DNA of 64,000 nucleotides from Natrononativus amylolyticus (lineage in GTDB: Archaea > Halobacteriota > Halobacteria > Halobacteriales > Natrialbaceae). The stretch covers positions 2,356,001 through 2,420,000 of the forward strand of contig NZ_CP101458.1 of the NCBI RefSeq assembly GCF_024362525.1, given 5' to 3'. Below, one piece after another: positions 23,485 through 31,584 of the stretch. Made by a program: the position numbers and the translations under genes. Numbering within the stretch: the first letter of the stretch is position 1; each line of letters begins with the position of its first letter. The notes beneath the pieces are model-generated. The model saw nothing but the letters and a program-made list of their open reading frames with translations, had not been told where the DNA came from and ran no database searches.

Positions 23485-23766
23485 TCAGGCGCCGTGCTCG
23501 GACTCGATCAGCTCGGCCATCTCGACGTCCTTGTCGGTGATCCCGCCTTCCTCGTGGCTGGTGAGGCGGATCTCGACTTCCTCGTAGCGGATGACGATCT
23601 CGGGGTGGTGGTACTGCGCCTCGGCGATCTCGCCGACCATCTGGGCGAAGTTCACGCCCCGGAGGTAGTCGTCGAACTCGTAGCTGCGGACGATCTCCTC
23701 GCCGTCTCGAGTCCACTCATCGGGGAGTTGCCGGTCGATCTCGTCGTCGGAAAGCAGATCAGCCAT
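23485..23766 (-). CDS. phhB: 4a-hydroxytetrahydrobiopterin dehydratase (PCD)
   Basis: A 93-residue pterin-4a-carbinolamine dehydratase. The active-site cluster is AEAQYHHPEIVIRYEEVEI with the paired histidines near residues 53-54, and the conserved LTSHEEGGITDKDVEMA follows. Elsewhere the enzyme regenerates tetrahydrobiopterin after aromatic hydroxylation; haloarchaea use pterins, but whether a hydroxylase partner exists cannot be seen here. It lies 74 nt downstream of hemA and 2 nt upstream of the LWR-salt gene. Confidence 0.93.
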   Translation of the reverse strand: MADLLSDDEIDRQLPDEWTRDGEEIVRSYEFDDYLRGVNFAQMVGEIAEAQYHHPEIVIRYEEVEIRLTSHEEGGITDKDVEMAELIESEHGA

Positions 23767-23840
23767 GTGGCCTCGAACGGAAGCCAGTTAAATAACGATT
23801 GTGCCCGCTCGAGGCGACGTCACTGCCGGACGGACGCCAG

Positions 23841-25148
23841 TCAGTCGTCGTCGGTGGCGCCGACGGAGGTCTCGTCGGCGGCGCGGTCGAACGACGGGGG
23901 GAGCGCCGCCGGGCCGAACTCGGGGTCGAACAGCTGTAACGCCGTGTTGATCGTCTCCCAGTCGTCCTCGGCGGCCGCCTCTCGCAGGCTCTTCGTCGGC
24001 GGCGCGAGCAGCTGGCCCACGAGCGCGTCCGCCAGCGAGCGGACGATCTCGCGCTGCTCCTCCGAGAACTCCCCGTCATCGAGTCGCGTGAGGGCGGTCT
24101 CGAGTTCGCGCGCCTTGACCCGCTCTGCGGACTCGTACATCGCCGCGATCGCCTCGTCGGCGCGGGCGCGCTTGTACTGCTCGCAGAGCAGTTCGAACTC
24201 GCGGTCGACCATCGCCTCGACCTCGCGGGCGGCGTCGGCGCGCTGCTCGCGGGTTTCGGCGGTGATCGTCTCGAGATCGTCCAGGTCGTAGACGGTGACC
24301 TCGGGCAGCGAGCCGGCGGTCGGACAGACGTCGCGGGGCTGGCCCAGGTCGACGACGACCTGTTCGCGCTCGCCCAGCTGGGAGGGAACGACGACGGGCT
24401 CGTCGCTGCCGGTGGCGGCGACGACGACGTCCGCGCGGGGCGCGACCGTTCGTAACGCGCCGAGGGGGATCGCGTTGCCGTCGACCGCGAACTCCGAGAC
24501 GAGGTGTTCGGCGTGTGGGATCGTCCGGTTGGCGACGATCAGCTCCGAGATCCCGGCGTCGACGAGGCTTCGGGCGGCGAGTCGCCCCATCTCGCCGGCG
24601 CCGACGACCAGCGCGGTGGCGCCCTCGAGGGGGAGCTCGCGGGCGGCCATCCGCGTCGCCGCCGAACCCAGCGAGACGACTCCCTCGTTGATCGCGGTCT
24701 CGGTGCGGGCGCGCTCGCCGACGTGGATCGCCTTCGTGACGGCGGTCTCGAGCAGCTGGCCGATCCCGCCGGCGCCGCGGGCGTCCTCGTAGGCGGTGCG
24801 GACCTGACCGATGATCTGGTCTTCGCCGAGGACGACCGACTCGAGGCCGGTCGCTACGCGCAGCAGGTGTTTGAGGCTCGCGTCGTGGTCCGTCTCGACG
24901 ACCGCGCGCTCGTCGACGCCCGCGAAGAACTCCTCGAGGGCTGCCCGACCGACCGCCGGGTCGGCGGCGACGACGTAGGCTTCGACGCGGTTGCACGTCG
25001 AGAGGACGAACGCCTCCTCGATCGGCTCGCGGCGAAGCAGCGACGCGACGCCGGTCCGCTGGCTGTCGGGGCTCACGGCCGCGAGATCGTCGACGCTACC
25101 GCTCTCGTGGGTCACTCGAGCGCCGGTGACGACGCCGGCGTGTCTCAC
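23841..25148 (-). CDS. hemA: glutamyl-tRNA reductase
   Basis: A 435-residue enzyme reducing Glu-tRNA to glutamate-1-semialdehyde with NADPH, the first committed step of tetrapyrrole synthesis. The catalytic cysteine is Cys52 in LSTCNRVEAY. GLESVVLGEDQIIGQVRTAY, the NADPH-binding ALVVGAGEMGRLAARSL, VANRT and the C-terminal dimerization helices are all present. Start is GTG at 25148; this GTGA overlaps the stop of met8 by four bases, showing translational coupling. An acidic tail (DRAADETSVGATDDD) is typical of haloarchaea. Confidence 0.96.
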   Translation of the reverse strand: MRHAGVVTGARVTHESGSVDDLAAVSPDSQRTGVASLLRREPIEEAFVLSTCNRVEAYVVAADPAVGRAALEEFFAGVDERAVVETDHDASLKHLLRVATGLESVVLGEDQIIGQVRTAYEDARGAGGIGQLLETAVTKAIHVGERARTETAINEGVVSLGSAATRMAARELPLEGATALVVGAGEMGRLAARSLVDAGISELIVANRTIPHAEHLVSEFAVDGNAIPLGALRTVAPRADVVVAATGSDEPVVVPSQLGEREQVVVDLGQPRDVCPTAGSLPEVTVYDLDDLETITAETREQRADAAREVEAMVDREFELLCEQYKRARADEAIAAMYESAERVKARELETALTRLDDGEFSEEQREIVRSLADALVGQLLAPPTKSLREAAAEDDWETINTALQLFDPEFGPAALPPSFDRAADETSVGATDDD

Positions 25149-25807
25149 GGCGCACCACCGCCGGTCGACCGTTCCTCGGCGAGCACGTCCTCGATCACTT
25201 GTCGGGCATTGGCCGTACCCGTACGTAAAGCTGTCCAAATGTCGGGACGTGTGACGACGTCGGTGACGATCTCGCGGCGCCGCGCCGGCGGCACCTCGCT
25301 GGATTTGAGTTCGGTCCGCAGCGCCGCCAGCAGCTCGGCCATCTCGCCGGCCCCCTCGAGGTCGGCCTCGAGCTCCCGGCGGAGGTGCTTGCTCAGCGCT
25401 GGCGCGCGCCCGCCGGTCGAAACCGAGACGACGACCGGATCGTCTCGGACGGTCGCGGGGACGACGACGCTCCCCGGTTCGCGCTCGCCGGCCCGGTCCG
25501 CCCGGTTGACCAGCGCGCCGCGCTCGCGGGCGGCAGCGGCGACGGCGTCGTTGACCGCCCCGTCGTCGGTCGCGGCGACGACCAGGGCGGGGGCGAGGCG
25601 CTCGAGCCACGGGGCGATCTCGTCGGGATCGGGCTCGAGGGCGGCCCTGACGAGGTCGGCATCGCCGAAGTCGCGATCCGCGAACCGGGGGCTGACGACG
25701 ACGACGTCGGCCTCGCGGGCGAACCGCCGGGCCTTGCGGGCACCGACGGGGCCGCCGCCGACGACGAGCACCGTCGCATCCGTGAAGTCGTGGAGTAGCG
25801 GGATCAT
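25145..25807 (-). CDS. precorrin-2 dehydrogenase / siroheme synthase (Met8-type)
   Basis: A 220-residue bifunctional-type enzyme that oxidises precorrin-2 and may insert iron to make siroheme. The Rossmann dinucleotide site is VLVVGGGPVGARKARRF (about 14-30); the dimerization region includes ALVNRADR, SVVVPATV and VSVSTGGRAPALSKHLR, which holds the usual siroheme-site Ser/Gly. There is no fused methyltransferase domain, unlike bacterial CysG. It sits between the fused siroheme decarboxylase gene (27 nt gap) and hemA (4-nt overlap). Confidence 0.94.
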   Translation of the reverse strand: MIPLLHDFTDATVLVVGGGPVGARKARRFAREADVVVVSPRFADRDFGDADLVRAALEPDPDEIAPWLERLAPALVVAATDDGAVNDAVAAAARERGALVNRADRAGEREPGSVVVPATVRDDPVVVSVSTGGRAPALSKHLRRELEADLEGAGEMAELLAALRTELKSSEVPPARRREIVTDVVTRPDIWTALRTGTANARQVIEDVLAEERSTGGGAP

Positions 25808-25834
25808 GGAGCGGTGGTGAGTGCGGGGGAGCCG

Positions 25835-26896
25835 TCAGCGCGCTTCGGTGTTGGCGTCGGCGCGTTCCTCGAGTCGGATCCCGGTCTTCTTCAGGATCCG
25901 ACTCGAGAACAGCGTGTCCCAGTCGTCGTCGCCGACGTCCCAGTACCTGGCCATCGTCTCGCGGACCTGCTCGACGCGACGGTCGCTCTCGGCCTCGCTG
26001 CGGCCGTGGGTCATCGCGAAGACGTTGTACGGCCAGACGCCCTCGTGGCGCGGGCGCTCGTAGCAGTGGGTGACGAACGGGAGCGCGGCGACCTCGGGGC
26101 CGACGGTCGAGACGAGGTCGTCGGGGACGTTCCAGACCGTCATTCCGTTCTCCGTGTAGCCCAGCGCGTAGTGGTTCGGAATGACGCCGATCCGGCGGAT
26201 CTTCCCCTCGCGGTCGAACCGCTCGATCGTCTCGAGCACCCACTCCCGGTCCTTGTCGATCGCGGCGGCGACGTCGGCGTACGGCGTCTCGGTGAGCGGG
26301 AAGCCGTCCTGGATCTCGAGCACCAGGTCCCGCTCGGCGGGGGTGAGCGTCGACTCACTCGTCGGGGCAACGTCGGGACCGAGGTGAGAGAGATCGAGGC
26401 CGCCCTCGAGCGGGCCGTCGACGGAGAACTTCGCCTCGACGCGGAACTCCTGCCGTTTGGGGAGGTTGTACGTCTCCTGGCCGGTTTCGGCCTCGATCTC
26501 GGCGAGGACCGCTCCGACCCGAGACTCGTCGGCGACGCTCACGACGAACCAGACGTTCAGGTGCGGGTGCTCGCGCTCGTAGTTGTGGGCGACCTCGCGG
26601 TGGGCGTTGACCGCGTCGACGACCTCGTCGAACCGGTCTTCGGGGGCGTGCATCGCCACGAGCGTCGCCGCGCCGCCGATCTCCTGGGCGTTGACCAGCG
26701 CGCCGAACCGCGAGAGCACGCCGCGGTCGTCCAGGTCGCGAACCGTCTCGAGCAGCTCCGCGGCGGTGATTTCGACCCCCGCCTCGCGCATGGCCGCCGC
26801 GGCGGGCTCGAACGGCCGGTCGACGACGGGAAACCCGCCCTGAAAGGCGTTGACGACGGCCCGCTCGCGGTCGGTGAGCTCGGCGTCCGTGTGCAT
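25835..26896 (-). CDS. ahbAB: siroheme decarboxylase, fused AhbA-AhbB type
   Basis: A 353-residue protein made of two AsnC/Lrp-like halves (about 1-165 and 175-350), each a winged helix plus a ferredoxin-like domain. In the Ahb pathway separate AhbA and AhbB subunits decarboxylate siroheme to didecarboxysiroheme on the way to heme. Conserved segments are REHPHLNVWFVVS in the first half and HCYERPRHEGVWPYNVFAMTHG in the second, including substrate-binding His/Tyr residues. ATG 26896 (MHTDAELTDRE) fits; the frame is open far upstream without similarity. First gene of the ahb-met8-hemA operon. Confidence 0.92.
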   Translation of the reverse strand: MHTDAELTDRERAVVNAFQGGFPVVDRPFEPAAAAMREAGVEITAAELLETVRDLDDRGVLSRFGALVNAQEIGGAATLVAMHAPEDRFDEVVDAVNAHREVAHNYEREHPHLNVWFVVSVADESRVGAVLAEIEAETGQETYNLPKRQEFRVEAKFSVDGPLEGGLDLSHLGPDVAPTSESTLTPAERDLVLEIQDGFPLTETPYADVAAAIDKDREWVLETIERFDREGKIRRIGVIPNHYALGYTENGMTVWNVPDDLVSTVGPEVAALPFVTHCYERPRHEGVWPYNVFAMTHGRSEAESDRRVEQVRETMARYWDVGDDDWDTLFSSRILKKTGIRLEERADANTEAR

Positions 26897-27003
26897 ACTC
26901 GAGGCTCGGGACCGCCGCGACATAAGCGACGCGGGACGGCGGCGGTGCGGAACGACGATCCGGTACCGCAGCGCCATCCGTCGTGCGTCGATGACCGGTT
27001 GTT

Positions 27004-27064
27004 TGTGAGTCCTATGTGAGTTATGAGGTGAATCTTTAAATAGAAGTTCAGCTAATGACTCACA
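27004..27064. promoter_or_regulatory. inverted-repeat operator flanking the TATA box of the ribbon-helix-helix gene
   Basis: TGTGAGTC at 27004-27011 is matched by its exact reverse complement GACTCACA at 27057-27064, ending one base before the ATG. A near copy TGTGAGTT lies at 27015-27022, 11 bp after the first. The TATA-like CTTTAAAT (27034-27041) sits between, about 28 nt before the ATG. Half-sites upstream of TATA and over the transcription start suit repression by a dimeric regulator, most simply the gene's own product. Confidence 0.6.
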
Positions 27065-27065
27065 T

Positions 27066-27734
27066 ATGGCCCGGGAGATACGGATCACCGTCGACGACGA
27101 CGAGGTGTTCGAGCGGATGAAAGCGCGCAAGCGGGAACTCGACCTGTCCTGGGAGGAGGTCCTCCACCGCGGCCTCCGGCGGGACGAGGAGGGAGTCGGG
27201 AGCGGACGGGACGAACGGCGGGGCTACGAACGGGCGCCGCCGGACCCGATCAGTGCCCCCGGGGCGTTCGCCGAGGACCTGAAACGCCAGATCCAGGGGC
27301 AGGTTCGCGACTCCCTGCACGCCTCCCTCGAGTCGACCTGGGAGGAGCCCTACCGCGACGACCCGCTCGGGCGCGACGTCGAGACGCTCGAGAGCGCCGA
27401 GGACGCGGTGCTGGTCTTCGGATTCCTCGAAGACGGCGGGGCGAGCGCGCAGGTCCCCCTCCGGGTCACCCTTGAGGCCGGCGCGGAGGGGCTGACAGCC
27501 GAGGTCGTCGCCGTCCGGCAGGGGAAGGGCGTCGCCGCGATGAACACGTTCGAACCGGCGACCCGGCGGCGGATCGTCGAGGGGCTGGCGACCGGCGAGG
27601 TCGCGACCCTCGAGTTCGACGCCGGCGCCGAGATCTACCCGGTGGTGCCGACGCTCGCCTGGAGCCGGGACGACGGCGGGCGGCCGACGGTCGTCGACGT
27701 CACGATCGACGAGGTCCGGTTCGATGCCGACTGA
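27066..27734 (+). CDS. ribbon-helix-helix-like protein with a C-terminal beta domain
   Basis: A 222-residue protein. The N-terminal 37 residues (REIRITVDDDEVFERM, then LDLSWEEVLHRGLR) fit a ribbon-helix-helix DNA-binding fold: one strand and two helices. A charged hinge follows, then from about residue 105 a beta-rich domain (DAVLVFGFLED, VPLRVTLEAGAEGLTAEVV, RRIVEGLATGEVATLEF) of unknown ligand. ATG at 27066 lies at leaderless distance from a TATA box that is framed by inverted repeats. The next gene, a winged-helix protein, overlaps it by 11 nt. Confidence 0.82.
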   Translation: MAREIRITVDDDEVFERMKARKRELDLSWEEVLHRGLRRDEEGVGSGRDERRGYERAPPDPISAPGAFAEDLKRQIQGQVRDSLHASLESTWEEPYRDDPLGRDVETLESAEDAVLVFGFLEDGGASAQVPLRVTLEAGAEGLTAEVVAVRQGKGVAAMNTFEPATRRRIVEGLATGEVATLEFDAGAEIYPVVPTLAWSRDDGGRPTVVDVTIDEVRFDAD

Positions 27735-28041
27735 GCCGCCCGACCCCGCGGCGACGGCGGCGCTGTTCGACCTGCTGGGCGAGGAGACGCGGCTGCGGAT
27801 CGTCCGGGAACTCTACCGGCACCGCCGGGAGGAACCCGACGAGCCGGGGCTGTCGTTCTCCGCACTCGGCGCTCGCGTCGGCGTCGAGGACACCGGGCGG
27901 TTCAACTACCACCTCGGTCGGTTGCGGGGATCGCTGGTCGAAAAGCGGGCGGGACGGTACGTGCTGACGCCGCTGGGCGCGCACCTGGGCGCGGTCGCCC
28001 TCGAGTCCGCCGCTCCGGACCCCGCGGGACCGTCGCCGTGA
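27724..28041 (+). CDS. ArsR-like winged helix-turn-helix protein
   Basis: A 105-residue single-domain regulator. It shows the usual haloarchaeal pattern: ALFDLLGEETRLRIVRELYRH, LSFSALGARVGVEDTGRFNYHLGRLRGSLVEKRAGRYVLTPLG (recognition helix around FNYHLGRL). No effector domain or metal-binding Cys pair is present. It starts 11 nt before the end of the ribbon-helix-helix gene, so both proteins come from one mRNA and may act together. Its 3' end converges on the DUF5778 gene, 6 nt away. Confidence 0.88.
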   Translation: MPTEPPDPAATAALFDLLGEETRLRIVRELYRHRREEPDEPGLSFSALGARVGVEDTGRFNYHLGRLRGSLVEKRAGRYVLTPLGAHLGAVALESAAPDPAGPSP

Positions 28042-28047
28042 CCGCGC

Positions 28048-28449
28048 TCAGCCCTCGACGCCCGTAACCTCGTATCCGAGCTCGCGGACGTCCTCGAGGA
28101 TCGCCTCGTGGTCCGCACTCGCCTCGTAGTAGATCACGATGTCGAAGGTGCCCTCCCGGAGCAGCTGCTGGCACTCCCAGACGAACTCCTCGCCGTCGAG
28201 GGTGAGCCCCTGGTGCTGGTTCGAGGAGAAGTCGGGGTCGTCGTTGCCGGAGTAGACGTAACAGTCCCGCGGGTCGTGGCCCGCGTGTTCGGCGATAACG
28301 TCGCCGACGTCGATCGTCGCCTGCATCATCCGGACGTCCTCGCTCCCGGCGTACTCGGTGTGGACGATCGCCCCGTTGAGCTCGATCTCGCCCGGCTCGA
28401 GCAGGGCCTTCGTCCGCCGGTAGAGGTCGTCGTCGATCGTGTTCGCCAT
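28048..28449 (-). CDS. DUF5778-like haloarchaeal protein
   Basis: A 133-residue acidic protein that I place in the haloarchaea-restricted DUF5778 family from memory of its opening (IDDDLYRRTKALLEPGEIELNG). The body has the peptides VRMMQATIDVGDVIAEHAGHDP, CYVYSGNDDPDFSSNQHQGL and TFDIVIYYEASADHEAI. Three acidic/His clusters could bind metal but no known motif is complete. No signal peptide or membrane segment. The gene is alone on the minus strand, convergent with the winged-helix gene. Confidence 0.75.
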   Translation of the reverse strand: MANTIDDDLYRRTKALLEPGEIELNGAIVHTEYAGSEDVRMMQATIDVGDVIAEHAGHDPRDCYVYSGNDDPDFSSNQHQGLTLDGEEFVWECQQLLREGTFDIVIYYEASADHEAILEDVRELGYEVTGVEG

Positions 28450-28561
28450 CGTGCCGAGCGAGGCGCCCTGGACGGATAGCCGTCACGATTCACGCCCTCG
28501 CTCTCGATAACCGGACAGTTCGAACACACAAGACACATAGTGGTCGGTACAGTCAGATGAG

Positions 28562-29488
28562 ATGATGACCGGGTGGTTTCGCCAGCGCATCGGTGACGCC
28601 TACGAGCAGTTGCTCTCCAGAGAGGTCGCTGGCGCGCCGACACACGTCGCGGTGATCCAGGACGGAAATCGGCGCTACGCCCGCAAGAACGGCGGCGAAG
28701 CCACCGACGGCCACCGCGCGGGGGCCGAGACGACCGAGCAGGTCCTCGAGTGGTGCCAGGAGATCGGCGTCGAGGAACTCACCCTCTACGCGTTCTCGAC
28801 GGAGAACTTCAACCGTCCGCCCCACGAACGCGAGGCGCTGTTCGACCTGCTCTGTACCAAGCTTCGGGAGTTCGCCGACGCCGAACAGGTCCACGACAAC
28901 GAGGTGTGCATCCGCGTGCTGGGCGACGTCGACAGGCTTCCCGATCGGGTACAGGACGTCATCGAGTACGCCGAGGGGCGGACCGAGGGGTACGACCGGT
29001 TCGTCCTCAACGTCGCCCTGGCCTACGGCGGCCGATCGGAGCTGCTGTGTGCCGCCCGGAGCGTCGCTCGAGACGTCGAGAACGGAAGTCTGACTCCCGA
29101 GGACGTCGACGTCGAAACTGTCGAGAAGCGGCTGTACGACCAGCCGGTCAGGGACGTCGACCTGATCATCCGCACCGGCGGCGACGAGCGAACCTCGAAC
29201 TTCCTGCCCTGGCACGCCAACGGCAACGAGGCCGCCGTCTTCTTCTGTACGCCCTACTGGCCCGAGTTCTCGAAGGCCGACTTCCTTCGGGGCATCCGCA
29301 CCTACGAGTCGCGGGAGGCGTCCTGGCGACGCACCCGCGCCCGGCGGGCGCTCGCCCTGCTCGGCGCCGTCAGCGACCGCGAGCTCACCGAAGCGCGCGC
29401 AATCGTCGACCGGTTCCGGGACTCCCTGCCGACCGGCGAACAGCCCGACGACGAGGAGTTCGAGTCGGGCGCACGGGTCGCCGACTGA
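28562..29488 (+). CDS. uppS: cis-prenyltransferase, undecaprenyl (polyprenyl) diphosphate synthase
   Basis: A 308-residue enzyme condensing isopentenyl diphosphate onto an allylic primer to make the polyprenyl carrier for glycan assembly. The catalytic Asp34 is in VIQDGNRRYA. Further signatures are LTLYAFSTENFNRP, LAYGGRSEL and IIRTGGDERTSNFLPW with the IPP-binding arginines and serine. The ~40 residues after the core are an acidic haloarchaeal extension. ATG 28562 is followed by a second in-frame ATG at 28565. It ends 2 nt before the stop of a divergent paralogue on the other strand. Confidence 0.95.
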   Translation: MMTGWFRQRIGDAYEQLLSREVAGAPTHVAVIQDGNRRYARKNGGEATDGHRAGAETTEQVLEWCQEIGVEELTLYAFSTENFNRPPHEREALFDLLCTKLREFADAEQVHDNEVCIRVLGDVDRLPDRVQDVIEYAEGRTEGYDRFVLNVALAYGGRSELLCAARSVARDVENGSLTPEDVDVETVEKRLYDQPVRDVDLIIRTGGDERTSNFLPWHANGNEAAVFFCTPYWPEFSKADFLRGIRTYESREASWRRTRARRALALLGAVSDRELTEARAIVDRFRDSLPTGEQPDDEEFESGARVAD

Positions 29489-29490
29489 CC

Positions 29491-30123
29491 TCACTCGCCG
29501 AAGCGACGGGATCGGTTGCAGAACTCGAGGACCGCGCGCAGGAAGTCCCGTTCGCGGAAGTCCCGCCAGTTGACGTCGGTGAAGTAGAGTTCGGAGTACA
29601 CCGACTGCCAGATCATGAAATCGGAGAGGCGCTCGGCGCCGGTCTTGATGACCAGGTCCGGCTCCGAGGGGAAGACGAGGTGGCGCTCGACGTGCTCGTC
29701 GTCGATCTCCTCGGGGGCGAGTTCGCCGGCGTCGACGCGCTCGGCGAGCGTCCGGATCGCGCCGGTGAACTCGTGCTTGCCGCCGAGGCCGATGCCGATC
29801 TGGATCGGCCCGTCCGCGCGCGTCGGGTCCTCCGGACTGCGGACGACGACGTCGCGCGGCGCGTCGAGGTCCTCGAGCTGGCGTCGGAGCGTGGGCACCG
29901 CCGCCGCGTCGAGGACGCTCACGTAGACGGTGACGCGAGCGGCGTACTCGAACGCCCAGCCGAAAAACTCTGCGAGCGTCTCGTAGGCGCCCTGTTCCAG
30001 CAGATCGCGTTCGGTGATGACGAGGGCGATGTGACCGGGCGGCGCGCCGTCGTGGCGGCGAATGCGGAGCGCGAGATACCGTTCGTACAGTCCCACACAC
30101 ACGAGTTCCGGAGCCGACGGCAT
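29491..30123 (-). CDS. degenerate cis-prenyltransferase paralogue
   Basis: A 210-residue homologue of the UPP synthase, shortened at the N-terminus. The IPP-binding end is kept in modified form (LVIKTGAERLSDFMIWQ, with Lys for the first Arg but Arg and Ser retained), and IGLGGKHEFTGAI matches the LAYGGRSEL region. The catalytic DGNRR motif is missing: the aligned place reads VITERDLLEQ. It is therefore unlikely to be an active synthase alone and could be a regulatory subunit, like the eukaryotic NgBR/Nus1 partner of cis-prenyltransferase. Its stop faces that of uppS. Confidence 0.8.
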   Translation of the reverse strand: MPSAPELVCVGLYERYLALRIRRHDGAPPGHIALVITERDLLEQGAYETLAEFFGWAFEYAARVTVYVSVLDAAAVPTLRRQLEDLDAPRDVVVRSPEDPTRADGPIQIGIGLGGKHEFTGAIRTLAERVDAGELAPEEIDDEHVERHLVFPSEPDLVIKTGAERLSDFMIWQSVYSELYFTDVNWRDFRERDFLRAVLEFCNRSRRFGE

Positions 30124-30258
30124 ACCGGTTACGAGTTCCGGCGACCGACGCGAGCGAGCGGGAGCTGATTCCCGAGGAACGCCCCTGAACCGGACGCGGA
30201 CGGCGGTGACGCGGGTTCAAGAACGTTAAAGTGATCGCCACAGAAAGGAAGCGATATC

Positions 30259-31584
30259 GTGACCTCCCCAGTCCGGCGAGCGGGTGCATTTGCGGCGCTC
30301 TGTCTCCTCTCGCTCGCCGTTCCGCTGCTCGGCCCGGTCGCAGCGGCGCCGATCGCGGTCGCCGTGCTGGCGGGGGCGTTCGTCGTCACCGACGGCCCCG
30401 TGTTCGACCTCTTCGCGTACCCTGGCGACTACGAGGACCGGCGTCTCTACGGGCTTCTCACGTTCGTCCTCGCTGCTGTCGCCCTCGGCATCGTCGCCGT
30501 CGAGTCGACGATGTCCGTCTCGCTGTTCGTCGGCGCGGTGTTGCTCGTCGGCTACGGCAACCTCGCCGAACAGCTCGCTCGAACGCGAACCGACGGGCCG
30601 GCGCTGCTGGTCGCGACGTTCACGGCCGGCGGGGCGGTCGCCGCGACGATCGGACAGATGCTCGCGTACGTACTGGCCGGCTCCGCCGTCGTCACGCCGT
30701 TACCGAAGATCGTCTTTCTCGCCGTCAGCGGCGCGCTCCTCGCGGCCCTGCTGCGTGACATGCTGATCAGCTACGACGATCCGATCGTCATGCTGTTCGT
30801 CGGACTCCTGCTGTGGTTGCTCGCCGAACTCGAGCCGGCGATCACCGCCACGGGGATCGCCGCCGCGCTCGCGATCACGGTCGCCATCGGCTACGCCTCC
30901 TACGCGCTCGCGACCGCCTCCGTCGCCGGCATGCTCACCGGCGTACTGCTCGGCCTGCTGACGATCGTCCTCGGCGGCTACAGCTGGTTCGTCGTCCTCA
31001 TCGCCTTCTTCGCGATCGGCAGTCTCTCGACGAAGTTCCGCTACGACGAGAAGGCCGACCGCGGAATCGCCGAGGACAACGAGGGTGCCCGCGGCAGCGG
31101 CAACGTTCTCGGGAACGCCGCCGTCGCGCTGGCGGCCGTCCTCGGCTACGCCGCCAGCTCGAGTGACCTGCTCGCCGCCGATCCCGACCTCTTTCTGTAC
31201 GCGTTCGCGGGCTCGCTCGCGACCGCGCTGTCGGATACGCTCTCGAGCGAGATCGGCGGCGTCTTCGACGAACCCCGGCTCATCACCACCCTCGAACCCG
31301 TCGAACCCGGCACCGACGGCGGCGTCACCTGGCAGGGCGAGGTCGCAGGCGTCGCCGGCGCGCTCGTCGTCGCGGTCCTCTCGGTCGTCCTGTTCGACTC
31401 CGTCGGTCTCGTCGGCGGCGCGATCGTCGTCGCCGCCGGCGTCGTCGGGATGACCGTCGACAGCCTGCTGGGGGCGACGCTCGAGGGATCGGTGCTCGGC
31501 AATCAGGGCGTCAACTTCCTCGCAACGCTCTCGGGGGCGATCTTCGGCGCGCTCCTCGTCCTCTCGATGGCGATCCTGGGCTGA
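30259..31584 (+). CDS. DUF92 (VTE6-like) integral membrane protein, putative lipid-alcohol kinase
   Basis: A 441-residue polytopic protein with about ten membrane helices. The DUF92 signature is GYSWFVVLIAFFAIGSLSTKF, followed by EDNEGARGSGNVLGNAAVAL and, later, GSLATALSDTLSSEIGG. Plant VTE6 of this family is a phytyl-phosphate kinase, and the fold is related to CTP-dependent dolichol and phytol kinases. Archaeal members carry an extra N-terminal membrane region, as here. GTG start at 30259 with a TATA-like CGTTAAAG about 32 nt upstream. Divergent from the degenerate prenyltransferase gene. Confidence 0.85.
   Translation: MTSPVRRAGAFAALCLLSLAVPLLGPVAAAPIAVAVLAGAFVVTDGPVFDLFAYPGDYEDRRLYGLLTFVLAAVALGIVAVESTMSVSLFVGAVLLVGYGNLAEQLARTRTDGPALLVATFTAGGAVAATIGQMLAYVLAGSAVVTPLPKIVFLAVSGALLAALLRDMLISYDDPIVMLFVGLLLWLLAELEPAITATGIAAALAITVAIGYASYALATASVAGMLTGVLLGLLTIVLGGYSWFVVLIAFFAIGSLSTKFRYDEKADRGIAEDNEGARGSGNVLGNAAVALAAVLGYAASSSDLLAADPDLFLYAFAGSLATALSDTLSSEIGGVFDEPRLITTLEPVEPGTDGGVTWQGEVAGVAGALVVAVLSVVLFDSVGLVGGAIVVAAGVVGMTVDSLLGATLEGSVLGNQGVNFLATLSGAIFGALLVLSMAILG

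Noticed and set aside
29491-30289. Extension of the degenerate prenyltransferase to upstream starts to recover a DGNRR motif.
   Set aside because: The upstream codons in all minus-strand frames do not contain the motif, so the loss is genuine and not a wrong start.
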